This document shows, piece by piece, positions 1 through 8,464 of a stretch of 64,000 nucleotides of DNA. This stretch comes from Nocardiopsis ganjiahuensis DSM 45031 (GTDB lineage Bacteria > Actinomycetota > Actinomycetes > Streptosporangiales > Streptosporangiaceae): positions 124,001 through 188,000 of the forward strand of contig NZ_ANBA01000020.1 in NCBI RefSeq assembly GCF_000341085.1, given 5' to 3'. The stretch's first letter is position 1. The number at the start of each line of letters is the position of its first letter. Under the pieces are notes generated by a model. The model ran no database searches and was not told the DNA's origin. It saw only the letters and a program-made list of their open reading frames with translations. The translations under genes were made by a program, and so were the position numbers.

Positions 1-609
1 GAGCGGGATCTCCACGTGCACGTTCTTGGGCACGTAGATGAACGACCCGCCGCTCCACACAGCGGTGTTCAGCGCGGAGAACTTGTTGTCACCTGCCGGG
101 ATGACGGAGCCGAAGTACTCCTGGAAGATCTCCGGGTGCTCCTTCAGGGCGGTGTCGGTGTCCATGAAGATGACGCCCTGCTCCTCCAGGTCCTCGCGGA
201 TCTGGTGGTACACGACCTCGGACTCGTACTGGGCGGCGACACCGGAGACCAGGCGCTGCTTCTCCGCCTCGGGGATGCCCAGGCGGTCGTACGTGTTCTT
301 GATGTCCTCGGGCAGGTCCTCCCAGGAGGTGGCCTGCTTCTCCGTGGACCGCACGAAGTACTTGATGTTGTCGAAGTCGATCTTGGACAGGTCCGCGCCC
401 CAGTTGGGCATGGGCTTCTTGTTGAAGAGCTTGAGCGACTTGAGACGGAGCTTGGTCATCCACTCCGGCTCGCTCTTCTTGTCCGAGATGTCCTGGACAA
501 CCTCTTCGTTGATACCGCGGCGGGCCGTGGCCCCAGCGGCGTCGGAATCGGCCCAGCCGTACTCGTATGTTCCGAGCCCTTCGAGCTCGGGGTGCGCGAC
601 AGAAGTCAT
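1..609 (-). CDS. sufB: Fe-S cluster assembly scaffold SufB, N-terminal part
   Basis: The reading frame runs off the left edge of the window, so only the first 203 residues are present; full SufB proteins are about 470 residues. SufB is the scaffold subunit of the cytosolic SufBCD complex that builds Fe-S clusters. The fragment starts MTSVAHPELEGLGTYEYGWA and contains the family-typical stretches EWMTKLRLKSLK, SWEDLPEDIK and VWSGGSFIYVPKNVHVEIPL. The ATG follows the sufR stop codon by 19 bases on the same strand, so sufR-sufB is the start of a suf operon. Identification rests on overall family resemblance and the sufR neighbour. Confidence 0.95.
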   Translation of the reverse strand, partial: MTSVAHPELEGLGTYEYGWADSDAAGATARRGINEEVVQDISDKKSEPEWMTKLRLKSLKLFNKKPMPNWGADLSKIDFDNIKYFVRSTEKQATSWEDLPEDIKNTYDRLGIPEAEKQRLVSGVAAQYESEVVYHQIREDLEEQGVIFMDTDTALKEHPEIFQEYFGSVIPAGDNKFSALNTAVWSGGSFIYVPKNVHVEIPL

Positions 610-628
610 GCGCGGACTCCTCCTGGAC

Positions 629-1396
629 TCAGACGTCCTTTTGGTGAACTGAGCCGCCCGCCCGCTGGCGGATGGCCTTCTTGGACGCGGGGGTGCCGTC
701 CTCCCCGCTCGCCCCGTCTCCCCGTGGGGTGACGTGCGTGGTGCACACACCGTCGCCGTGGGCGATGGTGGCCAACCTGCGCACCGGGGTGCCCAGCAGC
801 CGCGAGAAGGCCTCGACCTCGGCCTCACAGAGTTGCGGGAACTCGGCGGCCACGTGCGCGACAGGGCAGTGGTGCTGGCACAACTGGTCGCCGCCTCCTG
901 GTGCGGGTGCCTGGCCCGCGGTGGCGGCGTAGCCGTCGTTGGAGAGCGCCTCGGCCAGCAGCCGGACTCGCTGTTCCTGCGGAACCGCGTCCAGCAGGGG
1001 CTTGTAACGCCGCTCCAGGTCGGCGACCTGACTCTGGGCGAAGTCGCCGACGGCCTCGGGACCGGCGGTCTGCGCCAGGAAGCGCAGGGCGTTGGAGGCG
1101 AGGTCGTCGTAGGCGTGGACGAAGGCGTCGCGCCCGGCTTCGGTGATGGCGAAGACGCGGGCGGGGCGGCCCCTGCGGCGGCGGCCGTGCGTGGGCCGTG
1201 CGTCACGGGCTTCGACCATGCCCTCGCTGGTCAGGTTGTCGAGGTGGCGGCGGATGGCCGCCGGGGTGAGCCCGAGCCGTTCCCCCAGGGAGGAGGCGGT
1301 GATCGGACCCTTCTCCAGGATGAGCCGGGCGACGCGGGCGCGGGTCCCGTGGTCGGGGCCGCTCAGGGGGCGGGGTGCGCTCGACACGTCAGGCAC
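629..1396 (-). CDS. sufR: SufR-type Fe-S-sensing transcriptional repressor
   Basis: A 255-residue regulator beginning with GTG. Residues about 20-85 form an ArsR/DeoR-like winged helix (ASSLGERLGLTPAAIRRHLDNLTSEGMVEAR, then an Arg-rich wing). The C-terminal half has four cysteines at about 173, 177, 190 and 218 in the arrangement expected for the Fe-S cluster ligands of SufR. In this family the cluster-bound protein represses the suf operon, linking Fe-S supply to demand. It is the first gene of the operon, immediately before sufB, as in other actinobacteria. The acidic tail after residue 225 is not conserved in my memory of the family. Confidence 0.9.
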   Translation of the reverse strand: MPDVSSAPRPLSGPDHGTRARVARLILEKGPITASSLGERLGLTPAAIRRHLDNLTSEGMVEARDARPTHGRRRRGRPARVFAITEAGRDAFVHAYDDLASNALRFLAQTAGPEAVGDFAQSQVADLERRYKPLLDAVPQEQRVRLLAEALSNDGYAATAGQAPAPGGGDQLCQHHCPVAHVAAEFPQLCEAEVEAFSRLLGTPVRRLATIAHGDGVCTTHVTPRGDGASGEDGTPASKKAIRQRAGGSVHQKDV

Positions 1397-1433
1397 GGTG
1401 CTCCCCTCCCGGTCGTGGATCGGTTCCTGGTTT

Positions 1434-1448
1434 AGACAACATCAGTGT
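1434..1448 (-). promoter_or_regulatory. Candidate SufR operator
   Basis: On the minus strand this reads ACACT-GATGT-TGTCT, 38 bases upstream of the sufR start. It resembles the ACACT-N5-TGTGA site that I recall for mycobacterial SufR (8 of 10 defined bases). Its place between the promoter region and sufR fits autoregulation. The assignment is inference from similarity and position. Confidence 0.4.
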
Positions 1449-1502
1449 GGCGTAAATAAGTCCACCTAGGCAAACCCGGATTCATGCGCTTCATCACGAA
1501 GG

Positions 1503-1521
1503 CCAGGCTTGCCTAACCTGG
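1503..1521. promoter_or_regulatory. Candidate IdeR/DtxR iron box
   Basis: A 19-bp imperfect palindrome, CCAGGCTTGCCTAACCTGG, with 7 of 9 arm positions complementary. It matches 13 of 19 positions of the actinobacterial iron-box consensus TTAGGTTAGSCTAACCTAA, including the contiguous CTAACCT half. It lies about 110 bp upstream of sufR in the region between suf and the divergent ABC transporter. Iron-dependent control of suf by IdeR is plausible but not shown. Confidence 0.4.
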
Positions 1522-1839
1522 GAGTTCACCTCGGCGTCACCCGCCAGGACCGCCCCCGGACACCCCGGCCCTTTTTCGACTTCTCACCCATCGAGACCGA
1601 AGTATCACCATTCGGCCACCCTCGCAGGTGAGGGCGACACCCGGCCGGGCGCGGCGAAAAGGGGCCCGGGAGAACCCGGGCGCCCGCAGGGCACAACCAG
1701 ACACCTCGCGCCATTCTTCCACCACCGGAGCAAAAAACGCCTCCGTGTTCCGGACGCCCGAATAAGGACGTTCGGCCTACACACGAACACGGCTGTCCGC
1801 CAGAAGGCGGGGTGGTGAAACACGGCGCCGCGGCGCACG
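1522..1839. other. Intergenic stretch without a supportable gene
   Basis: About 320 bases between the suf regulatory region and the ABC transporter gene. I see only a short hairpin (GCCCGGG-AGAA-CCCGGGC at 1664-1681) and no reading frame with convincing codon use or a ribosome binding site. Confidence 0.5.
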
Positions 1840-1845
1840 TAAACT
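1840..1845 (+). promoter_or_regulatory. -10 element for a leaderless start of the ABC ATPase gene
   Basis: TAAACT lies 8 bases before the ATG of the downstream gene, and no Shine-Dalgarno sequence precedes that ATG. This is the spacing of leaderless actinobacterial transcripts, whose +1 is the start codon. It supports the ATG rather than an in-frame GTG 42 bases upstream. Confidence 0.45.
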
Positions 1846-1853
1846 CAGGCCCC

Positions 1854-2795
1854 ATGGACACACCCGCCGTCGAGGTCGTCGACCTGGTCAAGCGCTACGG
1901 CGCCACCACGGCCGTCACAGGCCTCACGTTCACCGCCCGCCGCGGCGCGGTGACCGCCCTGCTCGGCCCCAACGGCGCGGGCAAGACCAGCACGATCGAG
2001 ATCTGCGAGGGCTTCCGCCACGCGGACGGCGGAAGGGTCCGGGTCCTCGGGCTCGACCCGGTCTCCGACGCCACCGCGCTCAAACCCCGCGTGGGTGTGA
2101 TGCCGCAGTCGGGCGGGGTGCCCACCGGGGCCCGGACGGCCGAGTGGCTCCGGTTGATGGCCTCCTTCCACGCCAGCCCGATCGACCCCGGCGTGCTCCT
2201 GGAACGCCTGGGCCTGACCGCCGCCTCGCAGACCCCCTTCCGCCGCCTGTCCGGCGGCCAGCAGCAGCGACTGTCCCTGGCCTGTGCCGTGGTGGGCCGC
2301 CCAGAACTGGTCTTCCTGGACGAGCCGACCGCCGGCCTGGACCCCCAGGCGCGCATGGCCGCCTGGGACCTGGTCTCGGCCCTGCGCGAGGCGGGCGTGG
2401 CGGTGATCCTGACCACGCACTACATGGAGGAGGCCGAACGCCTCGCCGACCACGTGGTCATCATCGACCGCGGCGCGGTGGTCACCGAGGGCAGCCCCGC
2501 CGAACTCACCCAGGGGCGGCGCGAGCTCCGCTTCTCCACCGACGCCCCCGTGGACACCCGGGCGCTGGAGGCGGCCCTGCCCACGGGCAGCCGGGTCACC
2601 GCGACCACCGTGGGCGGCCGCCACGAGTGCGCCGTGGCCACCGCCGAACCCGACGCCCTCGGCCCGGAGTTCCTGGCCACGGTCACCGCCTGGTGCGCCT
2701 CCTCCGGTGTGCTGGCCGAGGACCTGCGCATGCGGCGGCGTACCCTCGAAGACGTCTTCCTCGAAACCACAGGCCGGGAACTGCGCCACTCATGA
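1854..2795 (+). CDS. ABC-2 type exporter, ATP-binding subunit
   Basis: A 313-residue drug-exporter-type ATPase (DrrA/CcmA class). Visible motifs are Walker A GPNGAGKT at residues 38-45, signature LSGGQQQRLSLA, Walker B LVFLDEPTAGLDP and the H-loop TTHYMEEAE. A family-typical C-terminal extension of about 100 residues follows the nucleotide-binding domain. The gene overlaps the downstream permease by ATGA, so the two are translationally coupled and should form one exporter. The substrate cannot be told from sequence; such pairs export antibiotics, lipids or peptides. An in-frame GTG exists 14 codons upstream, but the leaderless ATG fits better. Confidence 0.9.
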   Translation: MDTPAVEVVDLVKRYGATTAVTGLTFTARRGAVTALLGPNGAGKTSTIEICEGFRHADGGRVRVLGLDPVSDATALKPRVGVMPQSGGVPTGARTAEWLRLMASFHASPIDPGVLLERLGLTAASQTPFRRLSGGQQQRLSLACAVVGRPELVFLDEPTAGLDPQARMAAWDLVSALREAGVAVILTTHYMEEAERLADHVVIIDRGAVVTEGSPAELTQGRRELRFSTDAPVDTRALEAALPTGSRVTATTVGGRHECAVATAEPDALGPEFLATVTAWCASSGVLAEDLRMRRRTLEDVFLETTGRELRHS

Positions 2796-3628
2796 CCGAG
2801 CACACCTCAGGCACGGCCGCTCCGGCCGCCACCGACGCCCCGACAGCCGCCCTCGACGCGACCCTCTTCGTCCCGGCGCCCGGCGCCGCGCCGATGTGGC
2901 GCATGATCGCCGCCCAGGCCCGGATGGAACTGCGGGTCATGCTGCGCCACGGCGAGCAGTTCCTGCTGACCATGGTGATCCCCGTACTGCTGCTGGTGGG
3001 GTTCAGCCTGGTCAACGTCCTGGACGTGGGCGAGGGCGCGCGCGTGGACGCGCTGACGCCTGGAGTGCTGGCCCTCGCGGTCATGTCCACCTCCTTCACC
3101 GGGCTGGCCATCGGCACCGGGTTCGAGCGCCGCTACGGGGTGCTCAAGCGCCTGGGCGCGACCCCGCTGTCCCGGTTCGGTCTGCTGGCCGCCAAGACCC
3201 TGGCCGTGCTGGCGGTGCAGGCCATCCAGATCACCGTGCTGTGCGCGGTGGCGCTGCTCCTGGGCTGGTCCCCGTCGCCGGGACCGGTCGGCGTGCTCGC
3301 CGTGCTCGGGCTCGTGCTGCTGGCCACCGCGGCGTTCAGTTCGCTGGCGCTGCTGATGGCGGGCACCCTGCGGGCCGAGGCGACCCTGGCCGGGGCCAAC
3401 CTGGTGTACGTGCTCATGCTCGGCCTGGGCGGGGTCCTGTTCCCCACCAGCAGTTTCCCCGGCCCGATGGAGCAGGCCGTTTCGGTCCTGCCGATCACCG
3501 CGCTCAGCTCCGGCCTGCGCGACGTGCTCGCCGGGGGGACCCTCCCCGGTGCGGGCGTCTTCGTGGTGCTGGCGGTGTGGACCGCGGTCGCCGGGTTCCT
3601 GGCCTCGCGCCTGTTCCGCTGGGAGTGA
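2792..3628 (+). CDS. ABC-2 type exporter, permease subunit
   Basis: A 278-residue integral membrane protein and partner of the preceding ATPase, with which it shares an ATGA overlap. After a 45-residue Ala/Thr-rich cytosolic N-terminus come about six hydrophobic segments (FLLTMVIPVLLLVGFSLV, LALAVMSTSFTGLAIGTGF, and others) typical of the ABC-2 membrane family. The short motif FERRYGVLKRLGATPLSR between the second and third segments is characteristic of actinobacterial DrrB-like permeases. Confidence 0.88.
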   Translation: MTEHTSGTAAPAATDAPTAALDATLFVPAPGAAPMWRMIAAQARMELRVMLRHGEQFLLTMVIPVLLLVGFSLVNVLDVGEGARVDALTPGVLALAVMSTSFTGLAIGTGFERRYGVLKRLGATPLSRFGLLAAKTLAVLAVQAIQITVLCAVALLLGWSPSPGPVGVLAVLGLVLLATAAFSSLALLMAGTLRAEATLAGANLVYVLMLGLGGVLFPTSSFPGPMEQAVSVLPITALSSGLRDVLAGGTLPGAGVFVVLAVWTAVAGFLASRLFRWE

Positions 3629-3681
3629 CAGCCGTCCCGGACCGCGCTCGGGCTGGCCTCGGCTACACAGGGTGTCCGTTC

Positions 3682-3687
3682 TAGGGT
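3682..3687 (+). promoter_or_regulatory. -10 element, leaderless start of the IMPase-family gene
   Basis: TAGGGT ends 7 bases before the ATG at 3695. There is no ribosome binding site. An in-frame GTG at 3686 overlaps this hexamer and is therefore unlikely to be the start. Confidence 0.5.
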
Positions 3688-3694
3688 GTCGGAC

Positions 3695-4498
3695 ATGACG
3701 ATCGACATCGACGCCGTGACCAAGGTCCTCCGCGAGGCCGCCGACACCGCGGTCATGCCCCGTTTCCGAGCGCTGTCCGAGGACGAGGTGTCGGAGAAGT
3801 CGCCCGGCGAGATCGTCACCGTGGCCGACCACGAGGCCGAGGAGTTCATCGGCCCCCGACTGCGGAAACTCCTCGACGTCCCCGTCGTGGGCGAGGAGGC
3901 CGCCTCCGCCGACCCCGACCTGCTCGGGGCGCTGCGGAACGAGCCCGCCGCCTGGCTGGTCGACCCCGTGGACGGCACCCGCAACTTCGCCCGGGGCGAC
4001 CGGGAGTTCGCGGTCATGGCGGCCCTGGTCCGCGAGGGGCGCACCGTGGCCTCCTGGATCCTCCGGCCCGCCGAGGGCAGCGTCTACACCGCCGAGCTGG
4101 GTTCGGGCGCCTGGCGCAACGGGGTCCGACTCCACCGGCGACCCGCGCCCTCCGAGCCGGCCCGGCTGCGCGGGGCGGTGCTCTCCCGGTTCCTGTCCCC
4201 CGCCCAGCGAGCGCACGTGGCCGCGGTGACCCCCGAGTTCGCCGAGGTGGGACCGGGGGCCCACTGCGCGGGGGTGGACTACCCCAGGCTGGCCGAGGGC
4301 GAGACGGACTTCGCGCTGTTCAACCGCACACTGCCCTGGGACCACGCCCCCGGCAGCCTGCTGCTCAGTGAGGCGGGCGGGGTCGCCCTCCGGCCGGAAG
4401 GCGACCCCTACCGGCCCGACGACGACCGGGTGGGGCTGCTCAGCGCCGCGGACGAGGCGACATGGCGGACCGTGCGGTCGATTCTCCTGCCGTCCTGA
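3695..4498 (+). CDS. Inositol monophosphatase-family phosphatase (HisN-like)
   Basis: A 267-residue Mg-dependent, Li-sensitive-type sugar phosphatase. The metal-binding motifs are visible: GEEA, WLVDPVDGTRNF and, near the C-terminus, WDHAPGSLLLSEAGG. In actinobacteria such proteins act as histidinol-phosphate phosphatase, inositol monophosphatase or fructose-1,6-bisphosphatase, and the motifs alone do not separate these. The substrate is therefore left open. Its 3' end overlaps the convergent MFS gene by 59 bases. Confidence 0.85.
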   Translation: MTIDIDAVTKVLREAADTAVMPRFRALSEDEVSEKSPGEIVTVADHEAEEFIGPRLRKLLDVPVVGEEAASADPDLLGALRNEPAAWLVDPVDGTRNFARGDREFAVMAALVREGRTVASWILRPAEGSVYTAELGSGAWRNGVRLHRRPAPSEPARLRGAVLSRFLSPAQRAHVAAVTPEFAEVGPGAHCAGVDYPRLAEGETDFALFNRTLPWDHAPGSLLLSEAGGVALRPEGDPYRPDDDRVGLLSAADEATWRTVRSILLPS

Positions 4499-5789
4499 GC
4501 TCTGCCCCCGTCGGTCCGGGTTCGGCAGAGCGCACAGCTGTCAGGAGCACGACGGCGCCCGCCAGGACCAGCACCGCGCCGACCAGCGGATACCCCGTGC
4601 CCGGTGAGACCACGGTGAGCAGCAGTCCCACGACCGCGCCACCCACCGTCGAACCCGCGTTGTAGGCGGTGTTCACCCAGTTCCCGGCCCGGGTCCGGTA
4701 GCCGGGTGCCACCGACTCGTCGGCGAGCAGGTAGGCGGTGGTGATCAGGGGCGCGCCGAACACCCCCACCACGAACAGCAGCGCTGCCAGCGCCGGGACC
4801 GCGGGGACCAGGGCGGCCGCGGCCACACCGCCGCCCAGCGCCAGCCCGAGCAGGGCCAGCCTGGTGCGGACACCGGCCCGCCAGGCGACGGCGCCGTAGG
4901 CCAGGCCGCCGAGTGCGCTGCCCCCGGTCTGGGCGGACTCCACCAGGACCACGGCCTCGACCGCACCCTGTTGTTCGGCGAAGGCGACGTTCAGCAGCAC
5001 GGCCGAGCCCAGGGCCAGCCCGGCGGCGGCGGAGATCGCGACCGCGGACAGGAAGCCCCCGGGCACGCTCAGGTTCGGGCGCGGCGTCCGCCCCGCCCCC
5101 GGGTTCGGGGACCGGGTGCCGGCTGGCAGCGGAGCGGGTTCGGCACGGGTCCCGGTTCGGGTCCCGATCCGCTCGGCGTCCATGGAGCGGGCGGCGGCCG
5201 AGGTCGCCAGGCCCGCGGTCCCGGACACGACCAGGAACGCACCGAGCGCCAACCCGGCCGAGGGCGGCCACACCCACATCAGGGCGCCCAGGAACAGCGG
5301 CCCGGAGAAGAAGATGAGCTCCTCGGTGACGGTGTCCAGACTGTAGGCCCGTTGGAGGAGCCCGCGGTCGGTGATGAGGTGGCTCCACACGCTGCGGGTG
5401 ACCGGGCCGACCGGGGGCGCGCAGGCCCCGGCAGCCGAGGCCAGGGCGGCCAGGGCCCCGAGGTGCGCCCCGGAGCTCCAGGATGCGGCGGCCAGCCCCA
5501 GCAGGGACGACGCGTGGAGGAGAGCCATCGGGAGCAGGGCCCTCAGTACGCCGTGGCGGTCGATGAGCGAGGCCCGCAGCGGCGACAGGACGGCGACGGT
5601 GAGGCCGAACAGGCCCATCACCAGCCCGACACGGGCGTAGGAGCCGGTGGTGTGGACGACGGCCAGGACCAGGGCGAGCGAGACCATCCCGTAGGACAGG
5701 CGGCCCAGCATCGCGGGAACGAGGAAACGGGGGACCCCCGTGACGCACAGGACGTCACGGTAGGTCGGCGCCCGATCGGGCGAAGGCAT
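4440..5789 (-). CDS. MFS transporter
   Basis: A 449-residue major facilitator protein with about twelve hydrophobic segments. The loop between the second and third segments reads SPLRASLIDRHGVLRAL, a diverged form of the MFS motif A. A charged loop of about 40 residues (RIGTRTGTRAEPAPLP...) separates the two six-helix halves. The ATG is preceded by GGAGAACACCC, a good ribosome binding site. No substrate can be assigned. The last 59 bases are antisense to the end of the phosphatase gene. Confidence 0.8.
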   Translation of the reverse strand: MPSPDRAPTYRDVLCVTGVPRFLVPAMLGRLSYGMVSLALVLAVVHTTGSYARVGLVMGLFGLTVAVLSPLRASLIDRHGVLRALLPMALLHASSLLGLAAASWSSGAHLGALAALASAAGACAPPVGPVTRSVWSHLITDRGLLQRAYSLDTVTEELIFFSGPLFLGALMWVWPPSAGLALGAFLVVSGTAGLATSAAARSMDAERIGTRTGTRAEPAPLPAGTRSPNPGAGRTPRPNLSVPGGFLSAVAISAAAGLALGSAVLLNVAFAEQQGAVEAVVLVESAQTGGSALGGLAYGAVAWRAGVRTRLALLGLALGGGVAAAALVPAVPALAALLFVVGVFGAPLITTAYLLADESVAPGYRTRAGNWVNTAYNAGSTVGGAVVGLLLTVVSPGTGYPLVGAVLVLAGAVVLLTAVRSAEPGPTGAELRTAGESTARSAMSPRPRR

Positions 5790-5996
5790 GGGTGTTCTCC
5801 GTCAAGGAGGGCGGCGCGTACGGTCAGCGCCGCCGATGTGCGTGGACGCCGAAGGACCGCGGGGCCCGGAGCCTCACGGGGCCCGGCCGCGGTCGGTGCG
5901 CCGGCTCACGCGACATGGGAGAACATGCGGGAAAGGCTAGCAAAAGGGAACCGGCCTTCCAAGGGCCTGCTCCTGATGCCGCCTCCTGTGCCTCCC

Positions 5997-6701
5997 TCAG
6001 CCCTGGGCGTCGACCGGGAGCAGACGCCACTGCTGGTGGGCGTGGCCGCCGTCCTCGCCCTGGGCGACCAGGGTGCCGTTGTCGGGGCTGCCTCCCTGCC
6101 CCTCCAGGGCCTGGCCGGTGGCCCGGTTGAGCAGGCGGACCACACCGTCCCCGGCCTCGACCACCCGCCAGTGCTGGTTGTGGGCGCCGGTCCGGGTGAG
6201 GAGCGCCGAACCGGGCTGGGCCGCCTCGTCGGCGGGGATCTCCAGCAGCTTCCCGCTGCCCACGCCGACGATCTCGTAGAAGTCGTCCTCCAGGTGGACG
6301 AAGCGCCACTGCTGGTGCGCCTGGTCGTGGCGGTCCCACAGGTGGACGTGGGCGCCGTTCTGGTCGGAGCCGTCCGCGACGTCGACGACCCGGTCGCCGT
6401 GCACGTTCTGGAGGGCGTAAACCGCCTCGGGTTCGAGTCCCGCGGGGTGGGTCACCTCTTCCTCCTGCTCCTCCTCCTCGGGCTCCGCCTCCTCCTCTGG
6501 GGCGCCCGGGGGCTGGACGAGGATGCCCGAGACCACGGACATCTCCCCGGGCTCCGACTCCGCCTCGGCGACGAACACCCCCGCGACGTAACCGCCGAGC
6601 CCCACCATCAGGACCAGGGCCAGCGCTCCTGCGAGGATCGGCCACCGTGGCACGAACGACTCCGATGAGGCGGCTCGCGGGGCTCTGCGTCGGGAGGACA
6701 T
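5997..6701 (-). CDS. Membrane-anchored ricin-B-type lectin domain protein
   Basis: A 234-residue protein. A basic N-terminus is followed by one transmembrane segment (ILAGALALVLMVGLGGYVAGVFVA), an acidic stalk rich in Glu (APEEEAEPEEEEQEEE), and a C-terminal beta-trefoil carrying three QxW repeats (QQWRF, QHWRV, QQWRL). This suggests a type II single-pass protein displaying a carbohydrate-binding domain outside the cell. The start is set by a GGAG-containing ribosome binding site before MSSRRRAPRAA; an upstream in-frame start 24 codons earlier lacks one. No catalytic domain is attached. Confidence 0.8.
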   Translation of the reverse strand: MSSRRRAPRAASSESFVPRWPILAGALALVLMVGLGGYVAGVFVAEAESEPGEMSVVSGILVQPPGAPEEEAEPEEEEQEEEVTHPAGLEPEAVYALQNVHGDRVVDVADGSDQNGAHVHLWDRHDQAHQQWRFVHLEDDFYEIVGVGSGKLLEIPADEAAQPGSALLTRTGAHNQHWRVVEAGDGVVRLLNRATGQALEGQGGSPDNGTLVAQGEDGGHAHQQWRLLPVDAQG

Positions 6702-6855
6702 GCGGGGGCTCTCCTGCGGGGACGGGGCGGTTCGTGTCACTACGGGCTCGAACCATTTCACACCACTTGCCACGCTTCACGCACGTTCGGGGGCCTTCGT
6801 ACTTCTGGCGTGACTCCTCTCGGGGCCACGGCGGGAGCCTCCGGAGGGCTCTCGG

Positions 6856-6861
6856 TAGGGT
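6856..6861 (+). promoter_or_regulatory. -10 element, leaderless start of a small membrane protein gene
   Basis: TAGGGT lies 8 bases before the ATG, which has no Shine-Dalgarno sequence. This selects the ATG over a start 20 codons upstream. Confidence 0.45.
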
Positions 6862-6869
6862 GTGCGCCC

Positions 6870-7247
6870 ATGGAAGCCATCGGAGTGCCCTGGTTCATCG
6901 TCGTCCGCCACCTGGGCCCGCCCCTGTTCCTGTTCGTGGCGGGCGGCGCGCTCCTGCTGTGGCGTCGGCCCGCCAGACCCGGGCTGGCCTGGGTGGCCCT
7001 CGCGGTGAACCTGTTCGCGGCCGCGCTGCCCTTCCTGTGGATCGGGGTCCAGATCCTCACCGGGCAGGCCGAGCTGACGGTGGTCGGCCTCGTGATGACG
7101 TTGCTGCAACCGGGTGTGGCGGCCGTGGCCTGGCTGCTGCTCCTGCTGGCGCTGGTGGCTCAGCCCCGGGTCGGGACCGGCGGTCCCGGTGCCCGGGGAG
7201 ACCAGGAGACCGAGGAGGCGGAGCGGGCTCCACAAAACGTAGGATGA
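6870..7247 (+). CDS. Small four-helix membrane protein, function unknown
   Basis: A 125-residue protein with about four hydrophobic segments (LFLFVAGGALLLW, LAWVALAVNLFAAALPFLW, VVGLVMTLLQPGVAAV, AWLLLLLALVAQ) and a charged 25-residue tail. I do not recognise the family. Its stop codon overlaps the putative -10 of the next gene, so the two are closely packed but probably have separate promoters. Confidence 0.65.
   Translation: MEAIGVPWFIVVRHLGPPLFLFVAGGALLLWRRPARPGLAWVALAVNLFAAALPFLWIGVQILTGQAELTVVGLVMTLLQPGVAAVAWLLLLLALVAQPRVGTGGPGARGDQETEEAERAPQNVG
7240..7245 (+). promoter_or_regulatory. -10 element, leaderless start of the EamA transporter gene
   Basis: TAGGAT is 8 bases upstream of the ATG and overlaps the TGA of the preceding gene. 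No ribosome binding site precedes the ATG. Confidence 0.5.
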
Positions 7248-7253
7248 CTGATC

Positions 7254-8177
7254 ATGAGTTCCCGGACCGGTTCGACGACCCCACCCCCGCCCCGCTCGCC
7301 CCGGCTCTCCCCGAGCGCCGCGCTGGGGTCGCTGCCCCCGGTCTGGCTGGTGATGGTCAGCATCGTCTCCGTGCAGACCGGTGCGGGCGTGGCCAAGAAC
7401 CTGTTCGACGCCCTGCCCCCCGCGGCCGTGGTGTGGCTGCGCCTGCTCACCTCCGCGGGGCTCCTGCTCCTGTTGGTCCGGCCCGCGGTGAAGGCCCGCA
7501 GCCGCACCGACTGGATGGTCGTGATCGGCTACGGCGTGGCCCTGGCCTCGATGAACTACTTCATCTACCAGGCCTTCGCGCGTATCCCGCTGGGCATCGC
7601 GGTGACCATCGAGTACCTGGGGCCGCTGGCGATCGCGATCCTCGGCTCGCGCCGCCGCGTGGACCTGCTGTGGGCGGGGCTGGCCGGGCTCGGTGTGGCC
7701 GCCCTGGGCGTCGAGTTCGGTGAGCTCGACCCCCTGGGCGTGCTGTTCGCGGTGCTGGCCGCCACCGCCTGGGCGGGGTACATCCTGCTGAGCGCCGCCA
7801 CGGGACAGCGGTTCAGCGGCGCCTCCGGGCTGGCCATCGCCAGTGTGGTGGGGGTGGTGGTGATGGCCCCCGCCGGGATCGCCGAGGGAGGCGCGGCCCT
7901 GCTGGACTGGCGGCTGCTGCTGTTCGGCCTGGCCGTGGGCGTGCTCTCCTCCGTGGTGCCCTACACATTGGAGCTGAACGCGCTGCGCCGGATGCCGCCG
8001 AGGGTGTTCGGGGTGCTGATGAGCCTGCAGCCCGCGGCCGCCGCCCTGGTGGGCCTGGTGCTGCTGGGCGAACTGCTGACCGTCTGGCAGTGGCTGGCGG
8101 TGGCCTGTGTGATCGCGGCGAGCGCCGGAGCGACCAGGAGCTCGGCCAAGCGCGAGGAGCGGGAGCGGGCGGAGTAA
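7254..8177 (+). CDS. EamA/DMT-family transporter, RhtA-like
   Basis: A 307-residue protein with about ten transmembrane segments arranged as two EamA repeats. The stretches AGVAKNLFDALPPAAVVWLRL, NYFIYQAFARIPLGIAVTIEYLGPL and SSVVPYTLELNALRRMPPRVFGVLMSLQPA are characteristic of the RhtA group, which exports threonine and homoserine in E. coli. The substrate here is inference. A Pro/Ser-rich N-terminal tail of about 25 residues precedes the first helix. Confidence 0.85.
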   Translation: MSSRTGSTTPPPPRSPRLSPSAALGSLPPVWLVMVSIVSVQTGAGVAKNLFDALPPAAVVWLRLLTSAGLLLLLVRPAVKARSRTDWMVVIGYGVALASMNYFIYQAFARIPLGIAVTIEYLGPLAIAILGSRRRVDLLWAGLAGLGVAALGVEFGELDPLGVLFAVLAATAWAGYILLSAATGQRFSGASGLAIASVVGVVVMAPAGIAEGGAALLDWRLLLFGLAVGVLSSVVPYTLELNALRRMPPRVFGVLMSLQPAAAALVGLVLLGELLTVWQWLAVACVIAASAGATRSSAKREERERAE

Positions 8178-8464
8178 CGGCGGGCCGAGCGGGAGCGACG
8201 CACCCGTGTCCGCGCCGGGCTCGGACGGGCCGGGCGAAAGCGGGCCGGGCGACGGTCGGCCGCAGCCCCGGTCGAGCCAACACGGAGACGAGTCGGGACA
8301 ACTGGAGGCCACGGCCCGGCTTCCTCGGCCATCAGCGTGGCAGCACACCGCCATGGATCGGGCAAACCTGGCCCCGGTGGCGTTTTTCCTCACCCGGGTT
8401 CGGCAATCGTTGCCTCTGGGACGGCCGACCCGTTCCTGAGCACTCACACTCGAAGGGAACATCC
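8178..8464. other. Intergenic region before the small secreted peptide gene
   Basis: About 290 bases. It contains a short palindrome, GGCAA-TCG-TTGCC at 8402-8414, and the ribosome binding site region GAAGGGA just before the next ATG. I see no convincing gene. Confidence 0.4.

Noticed and set aside
8178..8464. Riboswitch (cyclic-di-AMP type) before the secreted peptide gene
   Set aside because: A few G-rich segments are reminiscent, but I could not match the conserved core, so it is not called.
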